A stretch of 30,410 bases of DNA from Holtiella tumoricola (GTDB lineage Bacteria > Bacillota > Clostridia > Lachnospirales > Cellulosilyticaceae), in contig NZ_JAQIFT010000020.1 of assembly GCF_027857615.1 (NCBI RefSeq), positions 1 to 30,410 of the forward strand, written 5' to 3'. The translations under genes were made by a program, and so were the position numbers. The notes below the pieces were generated by a model that worked only from the letters and a program-made list of their open reading frames with translations, had not been told where the DNA came from and ran no database searches. How positions within the stretch are numbered: position 1 is the stretch's first letter; each line of letters starts with the position of its first letter. Of the stretch, positions 15,740 to 23,740 are shown piece by piece.

Positions 15740-17442
15740 AAAATCTTCTAGGATATTATATCATTGAACATATTACTAACTTGAGTATTCTACGCACTCT
15801 CTATCCTAACATTCAGTTCCAACCCGTTACTGATCGTATTGCTATTATTTATGTTCCTCCTTCTGCTACTTATGAGCTAAATGCTTTAAAGAATAATGGT
15901 GTCGCAGTCTTTATTCCTTTAATATTCGGTCTAAATGCACAAGAATCTTTAGTAGGCGCTAATATGCAAGAAGTCTTAAGTTCTGCTAACATTTCACAGC
16001 TTCATACCTATCCCTCTAATGAACTCACAGGAAAGAATGTTTTAATCGGTTTTGTTGATACAGGTATTGATTATACCAATCCACTTTTTAAATACGAAGA
16101 TAACACATCTCGTATTGTCTCTATATGGGACCAAACTATCGAGGGCAATCCCCCTATCAATAATAACTTTATAGCAAATTATGGTTCTGTTTATAGTAAT
16201 GCACAAATCAATCAAGCCCTTAATTCTTCTGACCCCTTATCTGTTGTTCCTTCTGTAGATACCGTTGGTCACGGAACTTACCTCGCTGGTGTAGCTGCCG
16301 GAAAAGAGCGTTCAGGAACTACTAATTATACTGGAGGTGCCCCTGATAGTGAACTCGTAATTGTTAAACTTAGACCTGCAACTGAACTTTTAAGAGCATA
16401 CTATTTAGTAAGTCCTACCGTTAATGCTTACCAAGCTAACGATATTATGACTGGAATTAATTATTTACTTCAAGTTGCTCGTGAAAAAAATATGCCTATT
16501 GCTATTTGTATAGGCTTAGGCTGTAATCTTGGTGCTCATAATGGATTAACTATTATTGAAAGATTTCTTTCTGAAGTCTCTGATCTATATAATGTTATTC
16601 TAATTTCTTCTGCTGGTAATGAGGCCTCTGAATCCCATCACTTTTCTAGTACTATTAGTGTCAATGAAGTACAATCCTTTGAGCTCAATATCGCAGAACA
16701 AGAGACTGGACTTGTATTCGGCCTATGGGCTACAGGTGCAGACAAACTTTCTATAGGATTTACCACTCCTCTAGGCAATAGTATCAATAAGATTCCTATA
16801 CAGTTAACTAATTCTCAGAACTTCTCCTTTAATCTAGAAAAATCTAAAATCTCTATTCGTTATCAATTTCCTAATCTTATTACTGGTAGTGAAAGCATAG
16901 GTATTCGTCTAATGGATCCTTTACCCGGTATATGGACATTTTATGTTTATGGTGATGTTGTTATATCAGGAGATTATAATACTTGGCTTCCAAGAGAAGG
17001 CTTTATACAACCTGGCACTAGATTTTTAAGTCCTGACCCTTACATTACAGTCTGTATTCCTTCTACTACTCAAAAATTATTAGTTGTGGGTGCCTATAAT
17101 TCTTTTAATGATAGTCTATATGCTGCATCTGGAAGAGGCCCTACTACTAATAGTGTCATTAAGCCTGATATTATTGCTCCTGGCGTTGATGTACCTGGTC
17201 CTAACCTCTATGGAGGCTTTACAGCCCAGACTGGAACTAGTGTTGCTGCTGCAATTACTGCCTCAGCTTCTGCACTACTACTTGAATGGGCTGTTGTAGA
17301 AAATAACTTTAATCTTATTAATACTAATATAGCTCGTACAATCTTTATAAGAGGTGCGAGTAGAACAACCAATGGCTCCTATCCAAATTATATCGAAGGA
17401 TATGGAAAATTGGATTTATTGAAGAGTATTAGCCTTATTTAA
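15724..17442 (+). CDS. Csp-like subtilisin family serine protease
   Basis: A peptidase S8 protein of about 570 residues, in the group of clostridial Csp proteins that act in spore germination (cleavage of pro-SleC or germinant sensing). The triad is intact: Asp112 in GFVDTGID, His183 in VGHGTYLAG and Ser506 in TGTSVAAA, with the oxyanion Asn299 in SSAGNEA. Unlike the CspC and CspA pseudoproteases, it therefore should be catalytic. Residues about 1-85 form a short prodomain-like region (QFQPVTDRIAIIYV). A beta-rich jelly-roll insert of about 120 residues (about 310-430) precedes the Ser loop, as known for Csp proteases. There is no signal peptide. The start is ambiguous: GTG 15724 overlaps the only Shine-Dalgarno, so an ATA or ATC a few codons later is possible. 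Confidence 0.85.
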   Translation: MIYIDENLLGYYIIEHITNLSILRTLYPNIQFQPVTDRIAIIYVPPSATYELNALKNNGVAVFIPLIFGLNAQESLVGANMQEVLSSANISQLHTYPSNELTGKNVLIGFVDTGIDYTNPLFKYEDNTSRIVSIWDQTIEGNPPINNNFIANYGSVYSNAQINQALNSSDPLSVVPSVDTVGHGTYLAGVAAGKERSGTTNYTGGAPDSELVIVKLRPATELLRAYYLVSPTVNAYQANDIMTGINYLLQVAREKNMPIAICIGLGCNLGAHNGLTIIERFLSEVSDLYNVILISSAGNEASESHHFSSTISVNEVQSFELNIAEQETGLVFGLWATGADKLSIGFTTPLGNSINKIPIQLTNSQNFSFNLEKSKISIRYQFPNLITGSESIGIRLMDPLPGIWTFYVYGDVVISGDYNTWLPREGFIQPGTRFLSPDPYITVCIPSTTQKLLVVGAYNSFNDSLYAASGRGPTTNSVIKPDIIAPGVDVPGPNLYGGFTAQTGTSVAAAITASASALLLEWAVVENNFNLINTNIARTIFIRGASRTTNGSYPNYIEGYGKLDLLKSISLI

Positions 17443-17579
17443 AACTATCTAGAATTACATTTCTATATTAAATAATTTTATTTATTTTTCACAATTTTAA
17501 TTGTTTATCGTAAAAATATCTTGCTTTTTATTTTTGTCTTATGCTAAACTTCAACTTAATTAAATGAATGAACGAACAA

Positions 17580-17880
17580 ACGCCTTGAAGAGGAGAGTAA
17601 GTTTAGGACGTCTCTTACCAGAGAGCTTCGGTAGCTGAGAAGAAGCAGAGAATAATAAACTGAATATGGCCTCGGAGTGGTGCACCGACAGTCTCATGTA
17701 GACTTAGGCTGCAACAGGATTCGCCTGTTATAGCGATAGAGTATAATCATCTATAAATATAATCATAGATGCCGTACTTGAAGAGATCTATATCGCAAGG
17801 TATAGGTGAATTAGAGTGGTACCACGGAGTATATATTGCCCCGTCTCTATAGCTATTTAGCTATAGAGACGGGGCTTTTT
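17580..17880 (+). ncRNA. T-box riboswitch, methionine specifier, upstream of metN
   Basis: A tRNA-sensing leader. Stem I contains the GAGAG-type apical segment (around 17620-17650). Its specifier loop lies between the pairs GTTTA/TAAAC and GAGG/CCTC. In that loop the codon ATG (17666-17668) reads methionine. The T-box sequence AGAGTGGTACCACGG is at 17813-17827; its TGGT pairs with the free acceptor end of uncharged tRNA with discriminator A, as in tRNA-Met. A terminator with an 18-bp perfect stem follows. Uncharged tRNA-Met would favour antitermination and switch on the metNIQ genes. The 5' boundary is approximate. Confidence 0.92.
17838..17880 (+). terminator. T-box regulated terminator
   Basis: A perfect 18-bp GC-rich stem (17838-17855 with 17858-17875) with a 2-nt loop is followed by TTTTT. 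Its 5' side would be displaced by the antiterminator that forms around the T-box sequence. Confidence 0.93.
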
Positions 17881-17910
17881 GATTTTATAAGATTCTAAGG
17901 AGGTTATAAC

Positions 17911-18942
17911 ATGATTCGAATTCAAAATGTTAGCAAAGTATTTACAGCTGCAAAAAAACAAGTTCAAGCTTTAGACAATGTTAGTCTTACAATAGATAAA
18001 GGTGATATTTTTGGTATTATAGGATACAGTGGTGCTGGTAAAAGTACTCTACTTCGCTGTATTAATGGTCTTGAAATTCCTACTTCTGGTTCAGTAAGAG
18101 TATTTGATCAAGATATTTCTCACTTTAAAGAAAAACAACTTCGTGATGTACGCAAACAAATTGGTATGATTTTTCAACACTTTAATCTCATGAATAGCAA
18201 AACAGTCTTTGATAATATTGCTTATCCTCTTAAATTACAAAAGGCTAATAAAGATGAGATTGCAAATCGTGTTAAAGTACTACTTCAACTTGTAGATTTA
18301 GAAGATAAAACATATAGTTATCCCTCTCAACTAAGTGGAGGTCAAAAACAACGTGTAGCTATTGCTCGTGCTCTTGCTACTAACCCAGATATCTTATTAT
18401 GTGATGAGGCAACATCAGCACTTGATCCACAAACAACCCAATCTATACTTGCCTTACTCAAACGTATCAATAAAGAACTTGGTATTACTATCGTCCTTAT
18501 TACACACCAAATGGAAGTTATTAAGCAAATTTGTAATAAGATTGCCGTCATGGAACATGGGAAGGTACTTGAAACAGATAGCCTTATTAATGTCTTTACT
18601 GCTCCCAAAAGTCAAATTACTAAAGACTTCTTAGCCAAAGATATGCATTATGAAAGACTATGCCAACCAAATCAAGGAGAGATAAGCCTTATGTTGCACC
18701 TTAAATATGTTGGTAACTCTACTGCAACACCTCTTATCTCTACCCTTTCTAGAGAATTTGATGTTACAACAAACATTACCTATGGTAATATCGAAAAACT
18801 TCAAGATACTCTTGTAGGTAATCTTGTTGTTGATCTTCAAGGACATCCTGCTGATGTAGAATCAGCTTTAAAATATATTCAACAACATATAGAAGTGGAG
18901 GTTATAAAAGATGAATACATTACTAACAGAACTAGCGCCTAA
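17911..18942 (+). CDS. metN: Methionine ABC transporter ATP-binding protein
   Basis: The ATPase of a D/L-methionine importer. Walker A is GYSGAGKST (38-46), the signature is LSGGQKQR (141-148), Walker B is ILLCDEATSALD (161-172), and the switch His is in LITHQ. The C-terminal region (about 265-340) is the NIL domain found in MetN, which binds methionine and inhibits transport when internal methionine is high. The 343 residues are typical. The start has AAGGAGGTTATAAC upstream. Transcription is set by the preceding methionine-type T-box. The metI start lies inside the metN end (32-nt overlap), indicating coupled translation. Confidence 0.96.
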   Translation: MIRIQNVSKVFTAAKKQVQALDNVSLTIDKGDIFGIIGYSGAGKSTLLRCINGLEIPTSGSVRVFDQDISHFKEKQLRDVRKQIGMIFQHFNLMNSKTVFDNIAYPLKLQKANKDEIANRVKVLLQLVDLEDKTYSYPSQLSGGQKQRVAIARALATNPDILLCDEATSALDPQTTQSILALLKRINKELGITIVLITHQMEVIKQICNKIAVMEHGKVLETDSLINVFTAPKSQITKDFLAKDMHYERLCQPNQGEISLMLHLKYVGNSTATPLISTLSREFDVTTNITYGNIEKLQDTLVGNLVVDLQGHPADVESALKYIQQHIEVEVIKDEYITNRTSA

Positions 18943-19591
18943 CGTTATTGAATATTTTCCTGAACTTGTTAAAGCTTTTAATGAAACACTTATCACTGTA
19001 GGACTATCAGGGCTAATTGCTACACTTATTGGTTTACCTTTAGGTATTCTACTTCTTATTACTAGCCCTAAACATATCTTAGAAAATAAAACTCTATATA
19101 GTATTCTTTCTAAGACCATTAATATATTCCGCTCCATCCCATTTGTTATCTTAATTGCAGCCATCGTACCTTTTACCAGATTTGTAGTCGGTACAACAAT
19201 CGGTATAAAAGGCGCTTTAGTTCCTCTTGTTGTAGGTGTTGCACCTTTTATCGCTAGACAAGTAGAAGTTGCACTTCATAAAGTAGATCATGGCGTACTT
19301 GAGGCCGCTCGTGCAATGGGTAGTACACCTTTAGAGATTATCTTTAAAGTAATCATTCCAGAAGGCCTACCTAACATTATTCATGCTGTTACTATCTCTC
19401 TAATTAGCTTAATTGGTTTCTCTGCTATGGCTGGTACAGTAGGCGGAGGTGGACTTGGAGATTTCGCTATTAGATATGGTTACAACTTTTTCAAGACAGA
19501 TATTATGGTTGTAACAGTTATCATCCTACTTCTCCTTGTTACCCTTATCCAAAGCCTGGGAGACTTTATCGCACATAAGTTTACACACTAA
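18911..19591 (+). CDS. metI: Methionine ABC transporter permease
   Basis: A 226-residue inner-membrane permease with about five membrane helices. The EAA loop that docks on MetN is visible as EAARAMGSTPLEIIFKVIIP. The N-terminal periplasmic segment and the GGGGLGDFAIRYGY stretch match MetI of the methionine uptake family. The ribosome binding site GGAGG lies inside metN, and its start overlaps metN by 32 nt. Together with MetN and the downstream lipoprotein it forms a MetNI2Q importer. No regulatory element of its own is seen. Confidence 0.96.
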   Translation: MNTLLTELAPNVIEYFPELVKAFNETLITVGLSGLIATLIGLPLGILLLITSPKHILENKTLYSILSKTINIFRSIPFVILIAAIVPFTRFVVGTTIGIKGALVPLVVGVAPFIARQVEVALHKVDHGVLEAARAMGSTPLEIIFKVIIPEGLPNIIHAVTISLISLIGFSAMAGTVGGGGLGDFAIRYGYNFFKTDIMVVTVIILLLLVTLIQSLGDFIAHKFTH

Positions 19592-19703
19592 ACTGTACTA
19601 TACTTGATAGATTATGTAATTCTAATACCATTTCTTTACTTAAGACTACATGAGATAATTAAAAATTAAAATTTATAACTTAAAATCAAAAGGAGACTTA
19701 ATT

Positions 19704-20528
19704 ATGAAAAATAAAAAATTAGCATTTTTAGCAGCAGGTATTTTAACTTTATCTTCACTCTTTACTGGATGTGGATCTCCAACATCATCAAGCTCTGATA
19801 CTCAAACCATTAAATTAGGTGTTAATGATAATGATCAACGTATCTGGAACTATGTAAAAGAAGAATTAGCAAAAGAAAATATTACATTAGAAGTTATTAG
19901 CTTCGCTGATTATGTTCAACCAAACATTGCACTTTCTGAAGGTGAAATAGATATTAACTCTTTCCAAACTAATATCTACTTTGATCAATTTATCTCTGAT
20001 CACAACCTAGATCTTACAGGTATTGGAAATACAGTATTTGCACCTATGGGTATCTACTCAGATAAATTACAAACACCACTTGATGTGACTGATGGTGGCA
20101 AAGTTGCTATTCCTAATGATGTAACTAATGGTGGGCGTGCACTCCTTCTTCTTGAAGAAGCTGGATTAATTGAAATTAATGATGCTGCTGGTCTTATCCC
20201 TACACTCAAAGATATTACTGCTAATCCAAAAAACTTATCAATTATTGAAGTTGCAGCTAACCAAATTCCACGTTCTCTTCCTGATTTAGATCTTGCTGTC
20301 ATTAATAACGGTGTTGCTGTAGATGCTAAGCTTAGTCCACTTGACGACTCTATTTATATTGAATCTACCGATACAGAAAACGCAGTAAACTACTATAATA
20401 TCTTTGCAGTTAAAACAAGTGACAAAGATGACCCAGCACTTAATCGTCTTGTAGAGATTTATCAATCTGAAGAAGTTAAAGAACTTATTAATGAAGTATA
20501 TGGTGGCTCAAGACTTCCAGTATTTTAA
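19704..20528 (+). CDS. metQ: Methionine-binding lipoprotein
   Basis: A 274-residue substrate-binding lipoprotein of the NlpA/MetQ family. The signal peptide (about 1-22) ends in a lipobox LFTGC with Cys23 as the lipid-anchored residue, followed by a Ser-rich linker. The mature part shows the two-lobed fold with family segments FADYVQPN, NSFQTNIYFDQF and RSLPDLDLAVINNG. It sits 112 nt after metI with AAAGGAGAC before its ATG. The gap contains only AT-rich sequence without a clear terminator, so it is probably on the T-box transcript. It would deliver methionine to MetNI. Confidence 0.95.
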   Translation: MKNKKLAFLAAGILTLSSLFTGCGSPTSSSSDTQTIKLGVNDNDQRIWNYVKEELAKENITLEVISFADYVQPNIALSEGEIDINSFQTNIYFDQFISDHNLDLTGIGNTVFAPMGIYSDKLQTPLDVTDGGKVAIPNDVTNGGRALLLLEEAGLIEINDAAGLIPTLKDITANPKNLSIIEVAANQIPRSLPDLDLAVINNGVAVDAKLSPLDDSIYIESTDTENAVNYYNIFAVKTSDKDDPALNRLVEIYQSEEVKELINEVYGGSRLPVF

Positions 20529-20554
20529 GATAAAGTTAGATATCTAGTCATTCC

Positions 20555-20596
20555 TAATAAGTATGGAATAATATATAACCACTTCCATACTTATTA
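20555..20596 (+). repeat. Inverted repeat between metQ and the M20 gene
   Basis: A perfect 14-bp stem (20555-20568 with 20583-20596) with a 14-nt loop and no T-run after it. It is more likely an mRNA-stabilising or processing hairpin that protects the upstream message than a terminator. Confidence 0.6.
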
Positions 20597-20621
20597 TCTA
20601 TTAAATCATGGAGGTTTCCTT

Positions 20622-21800
20622 ATGTCTTATAAAGTAAAAATCATTGATACACTTGAACAACTTCAGCCTAGATTACAAGAAATCAGCCATATCATTCATG
20701 CGCATCCCGAGACCTCAAATCAAGAAGTATTCGCTTGTGACTTACTTTGCAGTGAACTATTAAAACACGGCTTTAAAGTTGAAAAAGATATAGCTGGTCA
20801 TTCTACTGGTTTTATTGCTACACATACTAGTCAAAGGCCTGGTCCTACTATCGGTATCTTAGTAGAATACGATGCTCTACCTGGACTTGGTCATGCTTGT
20901 GGCCATAATCTCATTGCTGCTACTAGCTTAGGCTCTGCCCTTGCTCTTAGCTCCATCCTTGAAGAAACAGGTGGCACACTCAAAGTCTTTGGTACACCTG
21001 CTGAAGAAGGTGGTGTCAATGGCAGCGCTAAAGCAAGCTATGTACATGCTGGTTTATTTAAAGATGTAGATGTTGCCCTTATGACACATCCTGGCTCACA
21101 CAATCAACCGACTCCAAAATCACTAGCAATTGCACCTATGGATTTTGAATTCTTCGGTAAGCCTGCTCATGCAGCAAGTTGCCCTGAAGAAGGTATTAAT
21201 GCACTTGATGCACTTCTTCTGTTCTATAATGGAATCAATGCACTACGTCAACAACTTACCTCCGATGTATGTATACATGGTGTGATCTTAGATGGCGGTA
21301 CTGCTCCAAACATTATTCCTGACTACACACGTGCAAGATTTTATTTACGAGCAGACACCCGTACTTCCTTAGAAGATGTTATCACCAAAGTTAAACATAT
21401 TGCAGATGGTAGTGCGCTTATGACTGGTTGTACAACACAGTATACACATATCCAGCATGTATTAGATAATTTATCTCCTAATGCTATTCTTGATAAACTC
21501 TTCATAGCAAAACTCCAAGAACTTGGCCAAGAGATAGATCTAACACCACATTCTATGGGTTCTACTGATGCTGGGAACGTTAGCCATGTTATCCCAACAA
21601 TCCACCCAATCCTTCGTATATGTGATTGTGAGATTCCCCCACATACTGTAGAATTTGCAAATGCTTGTATTTCCAATCATGCCGATTCTTCTATTATAAT
21701 AGGTGCAAAGGCACTTGCTCTGACTGCACTCGATATTTTAACTGATGAATCACTTCTTGCGTCTATTAAAGCTAGCTTTCACAACTCTAGCCAAAAGTAA
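20622..21800 (+). CDS. M20 family amidohydrolase (AmhX/AbgB-like)
   Basis: A 392-residue zinc-dependent amidohydrolase of the M20D group, which removes acyl or other groups from amino acids. Likely metal residues are Cys93 and His95 in GHACGHN, Glu128/Glu129 in TPAEEGG, His156 in THPGSH, and a late His. The dimerisation (lid) domain is about residues 175-290. No signal peptide is seen, so it is cytoplasmic. It starts 93 nt after metQ, separated by a hairpin without a T-run, and so is probably partly co-transcribed with the methionine transporter. Deacylation of N-acyl-methionine or cleavage of a related sulfur compound would fit this context, but the substrate is inferred. GGAGG precedes the ATG. 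The gene shares a bidirectional terminator with the permease gene on the other strand. Confidence 0.88.
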   Translation: MSYKVKIIDTLEQLQPRLQEISHIIHAHPETSNQEVFACDLLCSELLKHGFKVEKDIAGHSTGFIATHTSQRPGPTIGILVEYDALPGLGHACGHNLIAATSLGSALALSSILEETGGTLKVFGTPAEEGGVNGSAKASYVHAGLFKDVDVALMTHPGSHNQPTPKSLAIAPMDFEFFGKPAHAASCPEEGINALDALLLFYNGINALRQQLTSDVCIHGVILDGGTAPNIIPDYTRARFYLRADTRTSLEDVITKVKHIADGSALMTGCTTQYTHIQHVLDNLSPNAILDKLFIAKLQELGQEIDLTPHSMGSTDAGNVSHVIPTIHPILRICDCEIPPHTVEFANACISNHADSSIIIGAKALALTALDILTDESLLASIKASFHNSSQK

Positions 21801-21808
21801 TTAAAAAT

Positions 21809-21848
21809 AGCATAAAAATAAGGGGTATTAACCCCTTATTTTTATGCT
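21809..21848. terminator. Bidirectional terminator overlapping the permease stop codon
   Basis: A perfect 18-bp stem (21809-21826 with 21831-21848), 4-nt loop, between convergent genes. Its right arm contains the stop codon and last codons of the permease gene. Confidence 0.88.
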
Positions 21849-23182
21849 TCAAATTCTTCGTTATTTTGTAATTTTTTATAAACGTAAAATGGTATGCCTA
21901 TAAGCATTAATATAAACACCCACATTGCACTTTCTGAGCCTGCTCCATAAATAATATAGATCGCATATACAAAAGCAATTAAAGAAAGGAAACCATGTTT
22001 CAAGAAACTTACTACTGTAAGCTTATGTTCCTTTTTAAAGGTTAAAACAATTTCAGCACATGCTGTTAATGCATAAGCTGGTATAAATGATAACGTTGCT
22101 AGATTAATCATAAAGTCAAATGCTTCTGTTAAGTTAGATACATAATTTAACATCAATAAAGCATTTGTACATAAACTTGTAATAATAAGTGCTATATGTG
22201 GTGTCTTAAATTTCGGATGTACTTTAGCAAAGAATTTAGGGAATAAATTATCTTCCCCTGCTGCATAAGCTAAACGTGCTGTTGTAAGAACCCAACCACT
22301 AAGTGCTCCTATAGCTGAAATAACAATACCACCTGATATAAAATAACCACCCCAAGTTGCACCTGTAATATGATTAATAATATCTGCAAGTGGTGCTTGT
22401 GTCTGTGCTAACATGGATTGTGGCATACTCCCCATTGCAAGAACAGATAAGAAAATATAGATTAATACTGCAAGGAGTGTTCCCATTACTGTACTCTTTC
22501 TTATATTCTTTTCAGGATTTTTAATTTCTCCACCTGATATAGCTGCACTTTCAAGGCCTACAAATGACCATAATGTAATAGCAATAGCTGCTGGTAATGC
22601 ACCCCAACTATTTGCTTCTACTGTTGCAGCTGTTTGAAGGTTACCTGCATCAAATCCTGTTAATGCAATAAACATAAACACTAGGATTACACCTATTTTA
22701 ATAACTGTTGTTACAATACTTACATAGCCTGCATTCTTTACACCTCTATAATTAATATAAGTAAATAACCATAATAGAGCTGATGAAACTGCAAATGCTA
22801 ACATTCCATTTGTCCCAAGGGCGGGAATAAATGTTGTTAAATAACGCATAACTGCTGTGATAATAGCTGCATTTCCAATCCAAGAACCTAGCCAAAATGT
22901 CCACGAAACAAGAAATGCCATAAACTCACCAAATGCCTTATTAGTATAAACAATTGGGCCTCCTGTTGACGGATATTTTGTTCCAAGATTTGCAAATGAT
23001 AAGGCTAATAATAATGAACCAATACCTGTAATGACCCATGCAAGTACGGTAATTTTAGGATTTGCTACTTGTGCTAAACTTTGAGGTGAGGTAAAGATTC
23101 CTGAACCAATCATATTACCTACAACAATCGATGTCGCTGCGGCTAACCCCAGTTCACGCTTTAAATTAGATTTGTTTTCCAT
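21842..23182 (-). CDS. APC-family amino acid/polyamine permease
   Basis: A 446-residue integral membrane transporter with about 12 predicted helices, of the amino acid-polyamine-organocation superfamily. The TM1 unwound-helix motif GNMIGSGIFTSP is intact at about 22-33, and TM6 has LWSFVGLESAAISGGEIKNP. It most resembles the basic amino acid/polyamine antiporter (APA) and exchanger groups such as ArcD, YfnA or AdiC, but the substrate cannot be assigned from sequence. No decarboxylase or deiminase gene is adjacent to hint at an antiport partner. GAGGAGT precedes the start, and a TATAAT box lies about 40 nt upstream. It is monocistronic and convergent with the M20 gene. Confidence 0.9.
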   Translation of the reverse strand: MENKSNLKRELGLAAATSIVVGNMIGSGIFTSPQSLAQVANPKITVLAWVITGIGSLLLALSFANLGTKYPSTGGPIVYTNKAFGEFMAFLVSWTFWLGSWIGNAAIITAVMRYLTTFIPALGTNGMLAFAVSSALLWLFTYINYRGVKNAGYVSIVTTVIKIGVILVFMFIALTGFDAGNLQTAATVEANSWGALPAAIAITLWSFVGLESAAISGGEIKNPEKNIRKSTVMGTLLAVLIYIFLSVLAMGSMPQSMLAQTQAPLADIINHITGATWGGYFISGGIVISAIGALSGWVLTTARLAYAAGEDNLFPKFFAKVHPKFKTPHIALIITSLCTNALLMLNYVSNLTEAFDFMINLATLSFIPAYALTACAEIVLTFKKEHKLTVVSFLKHGFLSLIAFVYAIYIIYGAGSESAMWVFILMLIGIPFYVYKKLQNNEEFEA

Positions 23183-23291
23183 GTTGTACTCCTCTGATGT
23201 CCTTTTAACTTTTTATATTATTATACCCATAGACGTTTTAAATAACTTCACCTATACTTAATTTATCAAATAATTATTAGGAGGTTATTTT

Positions 23292-23633
23292 ATGGGTCTA
23301 TTTGGTGGTAGCAAAACAAACAATACTTCACACTTTGATGATTATTTAATTGAAGGAGAAGTAATCGAAGCAGTATATCGTCTCGTTCTAGATGAAATTT
23401 GTTTTACTAATAAACGTATTATTTTTGTTGATAAAGAAGCTTTGTCAACAAAAAAACAATTAGTATCTATTCCTTACCACTCTATCTACTATTTCGGAGT
23501 CGAAAAAGGTGGAGTTTTTGAATTAGACAACGAAATTAAATTATACACTAAAGGTACTCATTTTACTATGGAATTTACAAAAGGAACTAACATTTTAGAA
23601 GTAGAAAAACTCCTTGCTTCCCATATTTGCTAG
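23292..23633 (+). CDS. Small bacterial PH-domain protein (YvbH-like, bPH_1)
   Basis: A 113-residue soluble protein that is almost entirely one bacterial pleckstrin-homology domain (about 15-110). It has the pattern EGEVIEAVYRLVLDEICFTN followed by KRIIFVDKE, SIPYHSIYYFGVE and a final helix NILEVEKLLASHI. These bPH_1 domains form oligomers of unknown role. A Gly/Ser-rich N-terminus (MGLFGGSK) is typical. TAGGAGG precedes the start. The gene is divergent from the permease gene and convergent with pckA, with a shared terminator. The family assignment is good; the function is unknown. Confidence 0.85.
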   Translation: MGLFGGSKTNNTSHFDDYLIEGEVIEAVYRLVLDEICFTNKRIIFVDKEALSTKKQLVSIPYHSIYYFGVEKGGVFELDNEIKLYTKGTHFTMEFTKGTNILEVEKLLASHIC

Positions 23634-23694
23634 GCCATATGATTATTAACACGTATTTTAATAGGTATTTGTATCTATCCATATCAATTTATAA

Positions 23695-23740
23695 ACATAC
23701 AAAAAAGGTGCTGCATTCATGCAACACCTTTTTTGTATGT
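23695..23740. terminator. Shared terminator of the PH-domain gene and pckA
   Basis: A 22-bp stem (23695-23716 with 23719-23740) with one G-U or C-A position and a 2-nt loop sits between convergent genes. It reaches the first base of the pckA stop codon and has A/T runs on both sides. Confidence 0.88.

Noticed and set aside
15737..15751. ATG after the Shine-Dalgarno of the Csp-like gene as the true start
   Set aside because: It is out of frame with the protease and ends after four codons.
17675..17690. GGAGTGGTGCACC as a second T-box sequence
   Set aside because: It resembles the T-box core but lies between stem I and the antiterminator and has no terminator of its own; it fits internal stem II/III structure of a single T-box.
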